Of a stretch of 64,000 nt of DNA, positions 23,945-35,884 are shown piece by piece (position 1 is the stretch's first letter; each line of letters opens with the position of its first letter). The notes below the pieces were generated by a model, which ran no database searches, was not told where the DNA came from, and saw only the letters and a list, made by a program, of their open reading frames with translations. The stretch is from Raphanus sativus. Lineage: Eukaryota; Streptophyta; Magnoliopsida; Brassicales; Brassicaceae. A program made the position numbers and the translations under genes. The stretch spans positions 20,373,043 to 20,437,042 of the forward strand of contig NC_079516.1 in NCBI RefSeq assembly GCF_000801105.2. The letters are read 5' to 3'.

Positions 23945-25087
23945 TTTTAAATCAGTAGTAATTTAGTAAATACAGTTACCTTTTAAGAAACTATAATTTA
24001 TTATTATTAACTTATATAAAATATACTGAAAATGTAATTTGTATATATATATATATATATTTATAAACAAATGACTTTGCAAAACATTTATTTTTCGAAA
24101 AAATATTAAACTTTTTGGCTTCTGACAATTGGAAATGGTCATTATAATGCGTTAGTAACTTTTGACGAATTACTACAATTGCTAGAAAGAAAAATCATTG
24201 AGCAATCATAGGAAACTGTTGATGTCCTATATTTATATGTCGACATTTTTGTACATGTCATCGCTAAGCCCATTTCCAATAGATTAATGACAATATATAG
24301 GAAATGCTGCATACATAGCCACCCACCCGCCCACCCCACCAACCAGTGTGAAATGAATAAACCGTCATGTGGAAGGAATTTATGTAGTTTATATAGTAAT
24401 TAAATGATCCAAGATTTAAATAGTGGAAGGATGCTTCACCAAATTTGATATTTATCCCATACAATTGATCTATCCAAAAGTGGGGGACAGCATATCATGC
24501 ATGGCCATTAGATTTGTAAAAAAAATCTCGATCCATACGCAGAGGCATAAAAGCATTACAACAAATATGTAAATTCTTAACGCGGAAAATATGTTATAGT
24601 AGATGTTTCATAAAATTCATAAATGTTGCATAATCGGCAGTCATCATATGTATCCTTTGTACGATAGCATTTTATTTTATGTTACGAAATGTGCAAATAT
24701 AATAACAACTAGATGATAATCTATTCCTTGCGCGAAATAAGTTTTTTAAACTATGATGTATTTAAATATTATAAACAATACTCATTTGTTATCAATAAGT
24801 TTATAATATTTGATTAAAGATGGGCATTCAGGTATGATTTGATTCGGTTTGATTATGTTCAGTTCAGATCTTTGCAGATTTGGTTTGGATCTTTGCTGGT
24901 TCGGTTTGAGTTCTGATAACCCATTTATTTTTAAAAAATTAAAGTTCGTATATATTTTTAATTTCATAAAATCTAAAAATAAAAATAATATATAACATAT
25001 AAATATTAATAATGTATGCAAAAATACTTAAACTTAACATAAATTTGGTTTAACTTAAATATTTGGATAGAAAATCAATGGAAATTT
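23945..25087. other. Gene-free; possible decayed Helitron 3' end at 24712
   Basis: AT-rich with a TA microsatellite at about 24041-24062. At 24712 the minus strand ends CTAG followed by T, after a gcgcaagg-type hairpin remnant, which resembles a worn Helitron 3' end running rightward. From 24820 the DNA is rich in ttcggttt and gatttggtt words often seen inside crucifer Helitrons. No start terminus recognised. Confidence 0.35.
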
Positions 25088-26639
25088 TAAATATTTTTGG
25101 TATTTTGAGTATCGTTTAGCTATTTTAAACATTTTATTTATATATATATTTACAAGTATTTTGGAAAACTTAAAAACATCATATATATTTGTATATTATT
25201 TTAGATATTAAATTTAAAAATAATTAATGTATTTAAGCATACAAATCTGGTTCGAATATACTTGGACACCTGAAATATTTTGGTTCGGATTTGGTTCTGG
25301 TCTCTAAATACCAAAAGTTTAAACCCGTTCTGATATCTAACCTATTTTAGTTAAAGTTCAGTACTACTTTTCAGATTGGATTTAGTTCAGTTTTTCGGTT
25401 TCGGATTTTTCCCAACTCTATATTTTTATCGTAACAAAATTTTAAATGAAAGTGATGATGATTCATATTTATTTTGGGTATGCAACAATTTTTAAACCAA
25501 AACCACATTCTAATATGTAAGTAATCCATTTAGTTAATCATTAAAAATTATTCTAGGTCCATTTAAGAAAAATGATGGACTGGACTAGAAAAATGTTACT
25601 GTTTCAGATTGTCAAATTCCAAATTATTTGTTGTCAGTGTTGTGACAAGAGAAAATGGTTAGGGTTAGGAAAGCATTTTTTTGTGCAATCCATGTTCTCG
25701 TTAGATGATTTCAATAGCTTATAAATAAATCTTTGATGTACCAATCTCTTGTAAGATTTTTGAAAAATATTAATTAATAATATCTTACATTTCTTAAAGT
25801 AATTAATTATTTTAATTAATATATATGGGATTAGAATAATTACATAAATCAAAACAATAACTCTTATTTATTTACAATATTTTAATGGTAAGCAAATCAA
25901 AATAATTATTTTATATGGTATAAAATTAATTTTGAATGATATTGAGATAGATATATAATATATTTCAATATAAATATTTATTATCATATGGTTTTATTAA
26001 CATTCGTATATTTTCTGTAGTAAAAAAATTTAAAACATTAATCCCAAAATTTTTGATGTGATAGTTTTTCAATGCAAATTATTAACATATTTATTTATTT
26101 TAATATTGTACCTATTTTAATTTAAATGATATTAATATATGAATATATATTAAATGAGAATTCATATTCATATGATTTATGATCATTTGTATCTTTTTAT
26201 AACAAAAAAGAATTCATTCACTAATCACAAATTTTCGAAGTGGGATTTTTAACAATTTAGTAATTTATAATCATTTTAAAAAATCCAAAATATAACATAT
26301 AAGAATTTTTTTTATTATATAGTTGATGTGATTTTTTTAATTTATTTTAATAGTATAAAATTAAACAAAAATAAGAGAGGATACAAAATTGTTATCAAAT
26401 ATTTATTATTCATAATCATTAATTGTCATATATATATTAGTCATATTAGGTAATTCCATAACTTTTATTTAAGGAAAGAATTGAGAACATTCTTGTATAC
26501 ATTAATAATCAATTTAATAGTTAGTTTTATAAATAGTATAACATATATTAGGATGTACCAACTATTTTGCTAATGATTCTGAGAATCATCCTGGTGATAA
26601 TACCTGGTTATAAAAATGTGTTGCAATGCTCTAAGATTA

Positions 26640-26690
26640 ATATATAGTAGATCTTGACCCGTTCGACCAAGCGGGTTCTTATTTTTACCT
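26640..26690 (-). other. Helitron-like 3' hairpin, copy 1
   Basis: On the minus strand a hairpin (acccgctt...aacgggt) followed by caagatCTAC resembles a Helitron 3' end with CTAC instead of CTAG. In copy 2 (about 40440-40490) the same place reads acccgctcgaccgagcgggt, a perfect 9-bp stem, so copy 1 has since lost pairing. No matching 5' end was found. Confidence 0.45.
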
Positions 26691-27596
26691 TTTGATAAAC
26701 AAATATTTTTTATCTAAATCATAATATGGATTTGTAAAATTATCTATCTTAAATAATTGTTTAATATGATATTCTCAAACATAATTATTTTATAGTTTAT
26801 TTTGTATTGTATTTCTAAATTTTGTACGTAAGCAAAAAGGTAAACCAAAATCAGAACATGTTTGGATTACTTAAACAAGTATGTCAAATATAAAAGAGAA
26901 ATTAACAACTTGAGTCACTTTTTGACTTTTAATGACAACATAAGTCACTTTTGTATACTCAGACACTTTCTGAGTGGCTAAATACCACACTGCCCTCCTT
27001 TGATAATCCTCTTTCTCTTTCATGTTCTCTCTTCATTTTCTCAGTTACTTTTTTTTCTTTTCTCCTTTTTCTCTTTGTACGCCTTTTTCTCAATCTCTCT
27101 CAATTGTCTGTAGAAAATATTTCAAATTCACATATGATTCAATAATAAAACATTGTTATCAGAAGCGGTGAATTTCAGTGACGAAGCAAGATCTAAATTT
27201 TGAGTTATACAAGTCCCTGTCGTTTGGAGGGGATGTTTGAAAATGGCCATGGCATTTTGGTTATAATCAGTTAAGATTCGAAATTTATGGGAAAAGTTGT
27301 GTGTTTGTTTGTGTTTTGATTATAATCGGTTAATCTAATAAACATTTGTAAGTTCTAGATGTAAAACCATCAAAAAAATAAAAATTTCATGAAGAAAATC
27401 AATTGCGGCTCAGAGATGAGTTGCAGAAATCGTAGGAAGCCCTAATTTGAAGAAGACGAGTTTATTACAACATTGCCATTCTCTTTTAAAAATATTAAAA
27501 TTAAGCATAAATGAAATGTACATGTGTACAAACCCGTTTAGTGTACATGTGTACATTATCTCTATACATGTGCATATTACATGTATAATGTACATG

Positions 27597-27599
<3 letters not shown>

Positions 27600-27640
<41 letters not shown>
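27600..27640. repeat. TA microsatellite
   Basis: A run of ta dinucleotides of about 35 bp. The matching place in copy 2 (about 41395-41420) is shorter, as expected for replication slippage after the duplication. Confidence 0.9.
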
Positions 27641-27642
<2 letters not shown>

Positions 27643-28125
27643 ACTTAAATTTTCTGAAAACCAAACATCAAAATTGCAAGAAATTTTCTATAGAATGCAT
27701 GGATGCAATATAAACATTATCATTGGTTTCTGAAGTGTACATGTATAAAAAACCGTTGAATGTACATCTTATATGTATAGTGTACATGTGTACACACATA
27801 TATATGTACACATGTTCCCTTAGTTCGTATAAAGAAAGATTAGTATGGTTTCAGTTGTATCATCTTGCCAATTTGGATTACTTTCAAGTGTCATTAAAAA
27901 CAGATGTAGGGAATTGGTTTTGGTGAAATCAAAATTTTGAGAATATGAGTAGTCATTGCAGGTAGAAGAGAATGCCTTATATGTACACATATTCACATTA
28001 TCCACATGTACATCGAGAAAACTATGTATATGCTATGCCTCGTATCCACATGTACATGCCACAAATGACCAGTGAAAAATAATTGAAACTTTGTAACAAG
28101 TTAATAACATTTCAAAGAAAGATTT

Positions 28126-28240
28126 AAACTTTTTGTAAGTTAATACTTTTGACATCTGCTGTGACAGCTTGGTCTTGGGAAGTAGATGCAAGTCCCTTTC
28201 CTTTGTCTTCCTTGGTCACTCTTCCACGGGCTCTCCCCAT
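28126..28240 (-). CDS. Short gene start or exon (MGRARGRVTKEDKGKG...), copy 1
   Basis: On the minus strand an ATG at 28240 directly follows a good splice acceptor (ttttgtag/ggcacg). It opens 37 codons, basic at the N terminus (GRARGR, KEDKGKG) and then SQDQAVTADVKS, before a stop. Upstream to about 28860 lies a 5'-UTR-like stretch with CT-rich repeats. This looks like the first coding exon of a gene carried by the MULE-like element, with the rest lost. Copy 2 starts at 42022, and its frame continues further because of one extra A. Product not recognised. Confidence 0.4.
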
Positions 28241-29063
28241 CGTGCCCTACAAAACAAAGACTTGGAAAGTGTGTGAGTCTCATTAGGTTTTTTTCATCAC
28301 ACATAAACCAATTTATCAAGCATAGATCAGTAAACACCAATCGCCTAGCAAGAGTCATCAATCAAGCTAATGGAAGCATAAAAAACGATTTTCCCCAAAA
28401 AATTCGAAAATCTCAATTCTCAAGAACCCTAACTTTTGAAATTTCAATTCAAGACAATTAAACTCGTTTTTCATCAACCCAACTCATCAATCAAGCTAAT
28501 GGAATCATAAATAACGATTTTAGAACAAGAAATCGAGCAAATCCCACTTTTAAAAATTTGAACTTTTTCAACCAAGAAAAATCAACTCGAAATCTCAGTA
28601 CCTTAGTTTGCTTTGAGGAAAACTGAAATTATAAGGAGAAAGAGATAGATTTCGAGTTCTCAGCAACAATAATCACAAAATTTCGTTGAGAATTGAGGAA
28701 GTTATGCTCTTGAGCTCTTGAGAGAGTTTGAGAACTGAAGAAATAGGGAAGGGGAGAGAGAGAGAGAGAGAGAGCGACGAAGAACTCAGTGGTGGGAGGA
28801 AGAAGAAAAAAGGATAGAATAGAGATTTCATGTTTTTTTTTTTTGGTAACAAAGGAAGGTTTGGACAAAGTGTCCTGGTTGCAACAAGTGACTCTTTATG
28901 ATATTATAAAGATGAAAAGTGACTTGGAGTGTAATTGTTTCAATATAAAATCACTAAAACAGGACGAGTTATCTAGTGCATCAAGGTACTTATAACCAAA
29001 AATTGATAATTGTTTACAATATATGCATATGGACTAAAAGATGGTGTATTTTTGTAATATACA

Positions 29064-31956
29064 CTAGATTTTGACCCGCGCTTCGAAAGCGCGGGTATTA
29101 TTTTTCACTTTTATGAAATATATTATTTATTTGTAATTATTGAATTTATTTATTTTAATAAAATTTTCTTTATAATAAATTCGACACATAGATTGTCTCT
29201 GGTAAACTATGTATTTTTCTAGTTTTATTTTATTCGCTCTTCAATCAACATATTTATTTGGCTTATTGTTAAAATAAATGATTATAGATTTTGATCTCTG
29301 CACCTCCTCGAATGTATATTTTTAAAAATATGATGATATTTGTTTTTCATGTAATTATTAGGGTTTGGCAAAATGATTCCGAGGAACAGAACTGATACCA
29401 ATCCGTAAATATAGTACCAAACCTGAACATAAATTGATTAAATATTCGAATTATTCAAAATTTTGTTAGTTAGAGAACTGAATCGGATCCGAACCGAAGT
29501 ATTCGTGTACCTGAAATTATCTAAAAATAGATTTATATACTTATATATTAATTATTTTATATTTAACGTATATAAAACATCAAGAATGATACTTTTAAAT
29601 TGGTTTAAAATACTTGAAAATGTATATAGATAGTCAAAAACAAATATCTGAAATAGTTAAAGTATACTCAAATCACCAAAAATATTTAAAATAATTATTG
29701 ATTTCGTATCCAAAATTTTAAATCAAACCAATTGATATGTTAAGCTTAGGTATTCTGACATATGTTATTTAAATTTATAGGTAATATATTACTTTATTTA
29801 TAGATTTTGAGAAATTTAAAATATATAGTGATTTAAAACTTTAAAAATAATTTAAATAGGTTATCCAAACTCAAACCCGCAAAGATCCGAATCAAACTCA
29901 AACAAAAATTTAGAAACATCCTAATAGGACTGAAATCTTTGACCTCGAAAACCCGAAACACAAACCGATCAGAACCAAACCCGTATGGATGTCTGAAAAC
30001 CCATCCTTAGTCATTATTATATATCATAATTGCATCATACAATTAATCGTATTTTATATATACCATCATATAAGTAATCATATAATTAATAGTATTTAAT
30101 ACGTATCATCATATAAATAATTACATATATTATATTTTAAAAACTTAATATGAAATATAAAAACCATAATTTGAGTTGGTATTTCAAATTGTGTATTGTA
30201 TTTTTCTTATCCCCTAAATATTAATTGAGAAAAATTTGAAAAATTGTAACCTCAATTTTGTAATAATTAAAAAAGATCCAAATGCTTAGGTGTCATTCAA
30301 TTAGATAGTCAATTACATTCAATTGAAAAATAAGTAGGTCCACATTCGATTTTTATATATTGCTAGATACATTCATTGGTCAAACTATATGATATGATGA
30401 CATGATATGATATTTATAATATAAGCATTTATGATTTCTGCTAGATATAATTAATATTTTATTTTATTTCCTTAAATAAAACCTACGGAATTACCATAAT
30501 GACTAATATATATATATGACAATTTATGTTTCTAATAATAAAGATTTGATAACAATTTATATCTCCTCCATCATTTTTTGTTTCATTTTATATTATTAAA
30601 ATAAATTAAATAATCGAATTAGCTATAAAATTAAAATTTAGATTTTTTCGTATATGTTATATTTTGAATTTTAAAAATGACAATAAATGACTAAAACTAT
30701 TAAAATTATTATGTTAAAAATTAATGACCAATGGTTTAACACTTTTATTATAAAAAGATACACATGATTTTAAACCCACATTCGATTTTTATATGTAGCT
30801 GGATACATTCGATTTTTATATGTCGCTAGATACATTCTTTGGTCAAACTATATGATATCCCCTATATATTAATTGAGAAGCATTGTAACTTTAAATGTAG
30901 CCACGTGTCATCACTGAGAATCATTACAAAAAAGGTTGGTCCATCTAAATATATATTATACTTTTCATTAAATTAATTATTAATACATAAATATATTCTT
31001 CATTCTTTCCTTAAATAAAAGCTACGGATTTACCTTATATGATTAACATATATATGATCATTAATGATGTTGAATAATAATGATTTGTATTAATTTTTGT
31101 ATCCTTCATCATTTTAGTTTAATTTATATTGTTAAAACCTTTAAACAATCACATTAACCAGAACCGAACCGAAAAATCAGAAAATCAAACCTGAACCAAA
31201 AACTGTATGGGTACCCAATTTTTATAATATAGTTTATATACTTATAGAGATAATTATAAAATTTTAAATATTAATATTACTTTTAAATTGAAATACCAAA
31301 AACCGAATTACAAAAAATAATTGTATCTGAAATGTTTAAAATTATCTTAATTATTTCAAGTTTTATCCAAAATCTAAAAAATGATAATTAAGCAAAAAAC
31401 CATTTTTTTTTGTTTTTTACCCGAATTAACAAAAACTGTAACCAAATCGAAACAATATGTGATCAGAAATTATTTCGGATATTAGCTGATTCTCAACTTT
31501 GTTACTTAAACTGAACGTAAATTAAATAATCGCACCAAATTTTCTAAATATTCGAATGGATCCTAAACCTCAACAAAAGAACCGAAATAACAGAATTGAA
31601 ACCAAGAACCAAATGCATTATACCAAACAATTATTGATTTAATTTTGATCATAAAAAATATTAGATAAATAATTCAATTATGAAATAAATTTAAGTTTTT
31701 ATAAAAACAAATCACTCCGCGCAAGGCGCGGATTATTACCTAGTATATATATATATTGACAACATTCTTTTATAATAGACTTAATAACTTAAGCCCATTA
31801 TTTTTTCTGTTTAATACTACTATCTTTGTTTCCAAACAAAATTATTTTTTTTTAAAAAGACTACAATCCATGTTTCCAAACACACCAAATTTTTTTAATA
31901 CTCTTATCCAAGTAACCAAACAAAATGATTTTGTACTTGAGTTTTAATAAGATAGA
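29064..31956 (-). mobile_element. Helitron (2,893 bp), minus orientation, only in copy 1
   Basis: On the minus strand it begins TCTATCTTATTAAAACTCAAG (31956 inward) and ends with hairpin cccgcgctttcgaagcgcggg plus tcaaaatCTAG (29064-29067). Copy 2 has the uninterrupted site aca/tgttttt at 42843/42844, so both borders are fixed to the base: insertion between A and T with no duplication, the Helitron hallmark. No RepHel frame, so non-autonomous. A plus-strand Helitron (30858-31743) lies inside, and another plus-strand 5' end (tcccctaaatattaattgag) at 30210. Confidence 0.93.
30858..31743 (+). mobile_element. Nested Helitron (886 bp), plus orientation
   Basis: Starts TCCCCTATATATTAATTGAG after an A. 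Ends with hairpin ccgcgcaaggcgcgg, then attattacCTAG, before a T. Borders follow Helitron rules (TC...CTAG between A and T). The hairpin family differs from that of the host Helitron, so these are two distinct lineages. No coding capacity. Confidence 0.85.
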
Positions 31957-32575
31957 TGTTTTTGTTATTTAGTGTTAACATTGAAAACTATTTTTCTCCA
32001 AAAAAAAGAAAATCAAAACTATTCAGAACATAAAGCTTTGTAAGATTTCTAAATTATATGGTATAGTTCCTACATCAGCCCATATAAATATAGATTGATC
32101 ATCACATTATAAATGGGCTTGGGCAAACTGAAGTAAAGAAAGATTTACTGAGATTTTATTTGATTTATTTCATAATTAAGATTGAGTGGCACAAGATTCC
32201 AAGTATTGAGAAAAATTCAGGGTTAAGTACAAAATGTACTTCCCCTTTAATAGATTAGATGAGTTATTTGGATAATGTTATTAATTTAACTATAACACAT
32301 GTTTTGTTATAAATCGATTAAGATTCATAATTTGTGCTATAATAAGTCCTAAAATAGCAATCATATTATTGCTATTATTTTTTATTTATAGCGCATTGTA
32401 AAATCCTGGATGAAAACTATATTTAAAATAAAATAATTAAAAATTAAACCAAAAATAGTTATAACTAAATATAAGATAAATTTTATTCATAAACTAAAAT
32501 AGATTTACAATAATTTAGGTTTACAATACTAAACCATAATCAAGAAAATGTAATTAAAAAAACTAAACTTAATCC

Positions 32576-32760
32576 TTGTTGGCGTCAATGCTTCCTCTCT
32601 GCCGTCAAGCTCAGCATGCCTCCTCCTTTAAGCTCAGCCCGCCTCTACCGCCATCAATCTTTGCCACACCGATCTTCTTCTTAGGAGGCTGGCAACAGGA
32701 ACTAGTGGAAGTTTTCACGGCCACAAACTCTACAACACACAATGAAATGTCCAAAAAAAT
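32576..32760 (-). other. Exon-like segment of unknown origin, copy 1
   Basis: On the minus strand an acceptor-like tttgtgttgtag is followed by about 38 open codons (FVAVKTSTSSCCQPPKKK..., ending KEEAC and a stop). A short exon-like piece with acceptor and donor also lies at about 32827-32870. Both are repeated in copy 2 (43465-43650 and about 43715-43760) with small changes. They lie beside the CPN20 fragment and could be further captured exons. I do not recognise the source gene. Confidence 0.35.
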
Positions 32761-32983
32761 AATCATCACAAGTTCACAACTTCAAACGAATCACCATTAC
32801 ACTGTATGAAGGAAATAAATCTCACCTGTAAATTCCAGTCATCACAGAGGACTGTTGTTTCTGAGTCTGAAACAAAGACAAAAAGAGCAATGATTAGAAT
32901 CAAACACCAAGAAGGAAGAAGATTGAAGCATGTGTCACAAGCTAGGCAACCAAAAAAATAATCATCACACCAAATGTTGTTTC

Positions 32984-33508
32984 TCCAGCTGTTTTCTCCT
33001 CTGCCTCAGCAACCTAAACTCATAAATATCAAACCAAAACCTTCTCTTGTTATCACTATTCTGGAATATACAAACAATAAGATGATTAAAATACACACAA
33101 TACTAGACTAACCTTAATGAAGACTTGAGATCTTTGATGTCGAAGGCCAACAATATAATCTTCCTTGAGAATGAGATGCTTCAAATCATTGAACTCCACC
33201 TCAGTTCCTGCGTATTGGAGTAAATAATATGTTCCCCAGTCTTCACATAAAAGAAGGCAAAAGAAACACATTTTTCGGACAAAATTTTAATAGCAGACAA
33301 CGAAGAAAACAAAGAGACAGTGATATCGATTTTGTTCTTCCTTCACCCACATCAATGACTTCACCTCCTTGAGGTTTTGATTGAGCCGTCGATGGAAGTA
33401 AGATACCTCCCATAGTCATTGACTTCACCTCCTTGAGGTTTTGATTGAGCCGTGGATGGTAGTAAGATACCTCCCATAGTCTTTTTCCTCCGCTTCCTTA
33501 ATCTTCAC
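32984..33508 (-). pseudogene. CPN20: CPN20 (chloroplast 20-kDa co-chaperonin) gene fragment, copy 1
   Basis: The minus strand reads VKIKEAEEK, then GGILLPSTAQSKPQGGEV and GEGRT, then the block YAGTEVEFNDLKHLILKEDYIVG, then VFIK, an intron, and VAEAEEKTAG. All follow the Cpn10-like first half and the start of the second half of Arabidopsis CPN20, which caps the chloroplast Cpn60 complex. Intron-like gaps are kept, so the source was genomic DNA, not mRNA. Defects: a 66-bp tandem duplication repeats TMGGILLPSTAQ...GGEV, there are frameshifts at the duplication and before YAGTEVEF, and both gene ends are missing. It is a captured or degenerated fragment that was already broken before the segmental duplication. 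Confidence 0.85.
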
Positions 33509-33842
33509 AAAAACTCAAAGTGTACTGTAAATAACCATACACAAGAAAACATCAAAAAAAGATTCTTAAGCAAGCAAGAGAGAAGGTAGAAGTGCCTAAA
33601 ACAAATGAAACTCTATGAAACAGATATAAAGAGAGAAACAAATAGGCAGAAATGGAGATTCCTCCACATTTTTGAGAGTCTCGGGCTCTTCGTTTCACCA
33701 TCTGTCATCCCATCCAAATGATCCATTTGTATGATTCATCCAGATGATCCATTCAGATTTTATAGATTGTTTGTTTGTCCATCCAAATGGCTCATTTAGA
33801 TGAATCATCTGAATGAAACTTGTGTTTGTTTCTCTATTTTCA

Positions 33843-34367
33843 CTAGGTGATTTTCCCGTGCTCATGCACGGATATAAATATTTATAAAATAAATATACTA
33901 TAATAATTGATTACTATATACTTTAATTTTAAATGAATTTATAATTTTTATACATAATTTATATTAATAATATTACATTACTTTAATTAGACATATGATT
34001 TTAGATATTTTATATCTAGTCAATTTTTTACAGTCGATCTAGTTAACATTTAGGTATATTGAATTGCATTTATTTCTCTGAATTCAATATAATATTTTTA
34101 TTTTAAATATATTAAAATTTTGAATAATTTTCTTATTTGCATTTATGTTGGTTGATGTCTTCTTTAATTTTAATATAATCTATTATTTTAGATATAAGGT
34201 CGATTAGTCGAACCATTCATATTGTGAGTATATTGAATTACATATATCCTTTCAAATTCAAATTGAAATATAATTATTCTTATTTTTATGGTATACATGG
34301 TCGGGCTAATAAAATTAAGTATCCATGCTCCGCTTAGCAAAAATCCAATTGATAATTAATATGATAT

Positions 34368-34398
<31 letters not shown>

Positions 34399-35750
34399 GT
34401 TAAGTCAATTAATTTTATTTATCGTTTAAATGTGCATGTATGATCATAATATTTATAAAATTATATGTTCATTTTAAATATATATATATATATATATATT
34501 AGAAAGTAAAACGATGATCAATAGGAAGTTTCATATATAAGTAACTGATATATTTTTGGAAGCTCAAGAACACATATCAATATTTACAATAATTAAAATA
34601 TTTTCTAAATAATTTTATATCTTAGATTTATTGAAAGTTAAACTAAAATTTATTTTAAATAAGAATTTCCAATAATACTAATTATACACTATTTTTAGTC
34701 AATTAAACATATATCAGTTTATGTTACTTAATTATTTTATGTAATCATTAATCTAATAAATTAGATAAATATATCCAAATACTTCTGTTACTTTGAAAAA
34801 ATATATTTTGTATTATTTAAAATTATGTTTGAAAATAAATAATATTTCTTTTTCTAATATCAAGATTATCTTTCTGAAACTTGTTTTTATGAAATCACAT
34901 TATATACAAATATTTATTTTTCATCTAAGAAACAAAGATATAAAGTAAGAATTTTATTACTTCAAAAGTATATTTTATGTTATTTAAAAATATTTTTAAA
35001 ATAGAATATTACTATCTTGTGAAATTTCCTTTTTAATGAAATCATATTATATATACAAATATTTTCATTTTTAAATTCGATTTTTAAAATTTATAAATGT
35101 TTTCTTTTTAATATATATGTTATATGGGGAATTTTAAAAAGGAAACTAAATAAAAAATAATAATAATATTTAAATGTAATTAATTCATTAAGGGTATCAA
35201 TATAATCAACTATCGTGAGAGTGAACGTGAACGCGACACATAGGAAACTGACTTCTCAAATAATATTATAGAGATATATATATTTTGTATTGTTTAAAAT
35301 TTTGTTTTAAAATAAACAATATTTCTTTTCTAATATCAAGATTATCTTTCTGAAATTTGTTTTTATAAAATCACATTATATACATATATATATTTTTCAT
35401 CTAAAAAACAATAGATATAAAGTAAGTATTTATTAGTTCAAAATTATAATTTATATTATTTAAAAATATTTTTAAAATAGAATACTACTATCTTGTGAAA
35501 TTTCCTTTTTCAATGAAATCATATTATACATACATATATTTTCGTTTTTAAATTTGATTTTTAAAATTTATAAATTTTCCTTTTTAATATATATGTTATA
35601 TGGAAAGTTTCAAAAAGGAAACTTAAAAAAATAATAGGCATTAAATGTAATATTTTTAATTCATTAAGGGTATCAATGTAATCAACCATCGTGAGAATTA
35701 ACGTGAGCGCGACACATAGGAAACTGACTTCTCAAATAATATTATAGAGA
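33843..35750 (-). mobile_element. Helitron (1,908 bp), minus orientation, only in copy 1, with duplicated 5' end
   Basis: On the minus strand the 3' end is hairpin ccgtgcatgagcacgg plus gaaaatcacCTAG (33843-33846), and the 5' end TCTCTATAATATTATTTGAG starts at 35750. Copy 2 has the intact site ttttca/tttccatcc at 44731/44732, proving insertion between A and T. A second identical 5' terminus lies inside at about 35274. The ~475 bp behind each terminus (34805-35274 and 35283-35750) are near-identical direct repeats. AT-rich with TA microsatellites (34370-34395, 34480-34500), no coding capacity. Confidence 0.92.
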
Positions 35751-35884
35751 TTTCCATCCAGATGAGTTCAGTAAACAAATTACTAAAATACCCTTTTTGA
35801 TTAATTATATATTTGATATTAATTTTAACTATATTAACTTTAATTATTTAGTCTAATATATTTACAATATAATTATTCAAAATG

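Larger units (their letters stand above)
26908..28935. mobile_element. MULE-like element, copy 1
   Basis: Left end acttgagtcactttttgact and the reverse complement of the right end (28935 inward: acactccaagtcacttttca) match imperfectly over about 75 bp, including a second agtcacttttg/agtcacttgttg block and gacactttctg/gacactttgtc. Inside are tgtacatgtgtaca palindromes, a TA microsatellite (about 27600-27640), and on the right a 5'-UTR-like GA-rich segment feeding the small frame at 28240. No transposase is seen, so it is non-autonomous or a deletion derivative. Copy 2 is at 40706-42712. Confidence 0.55.
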
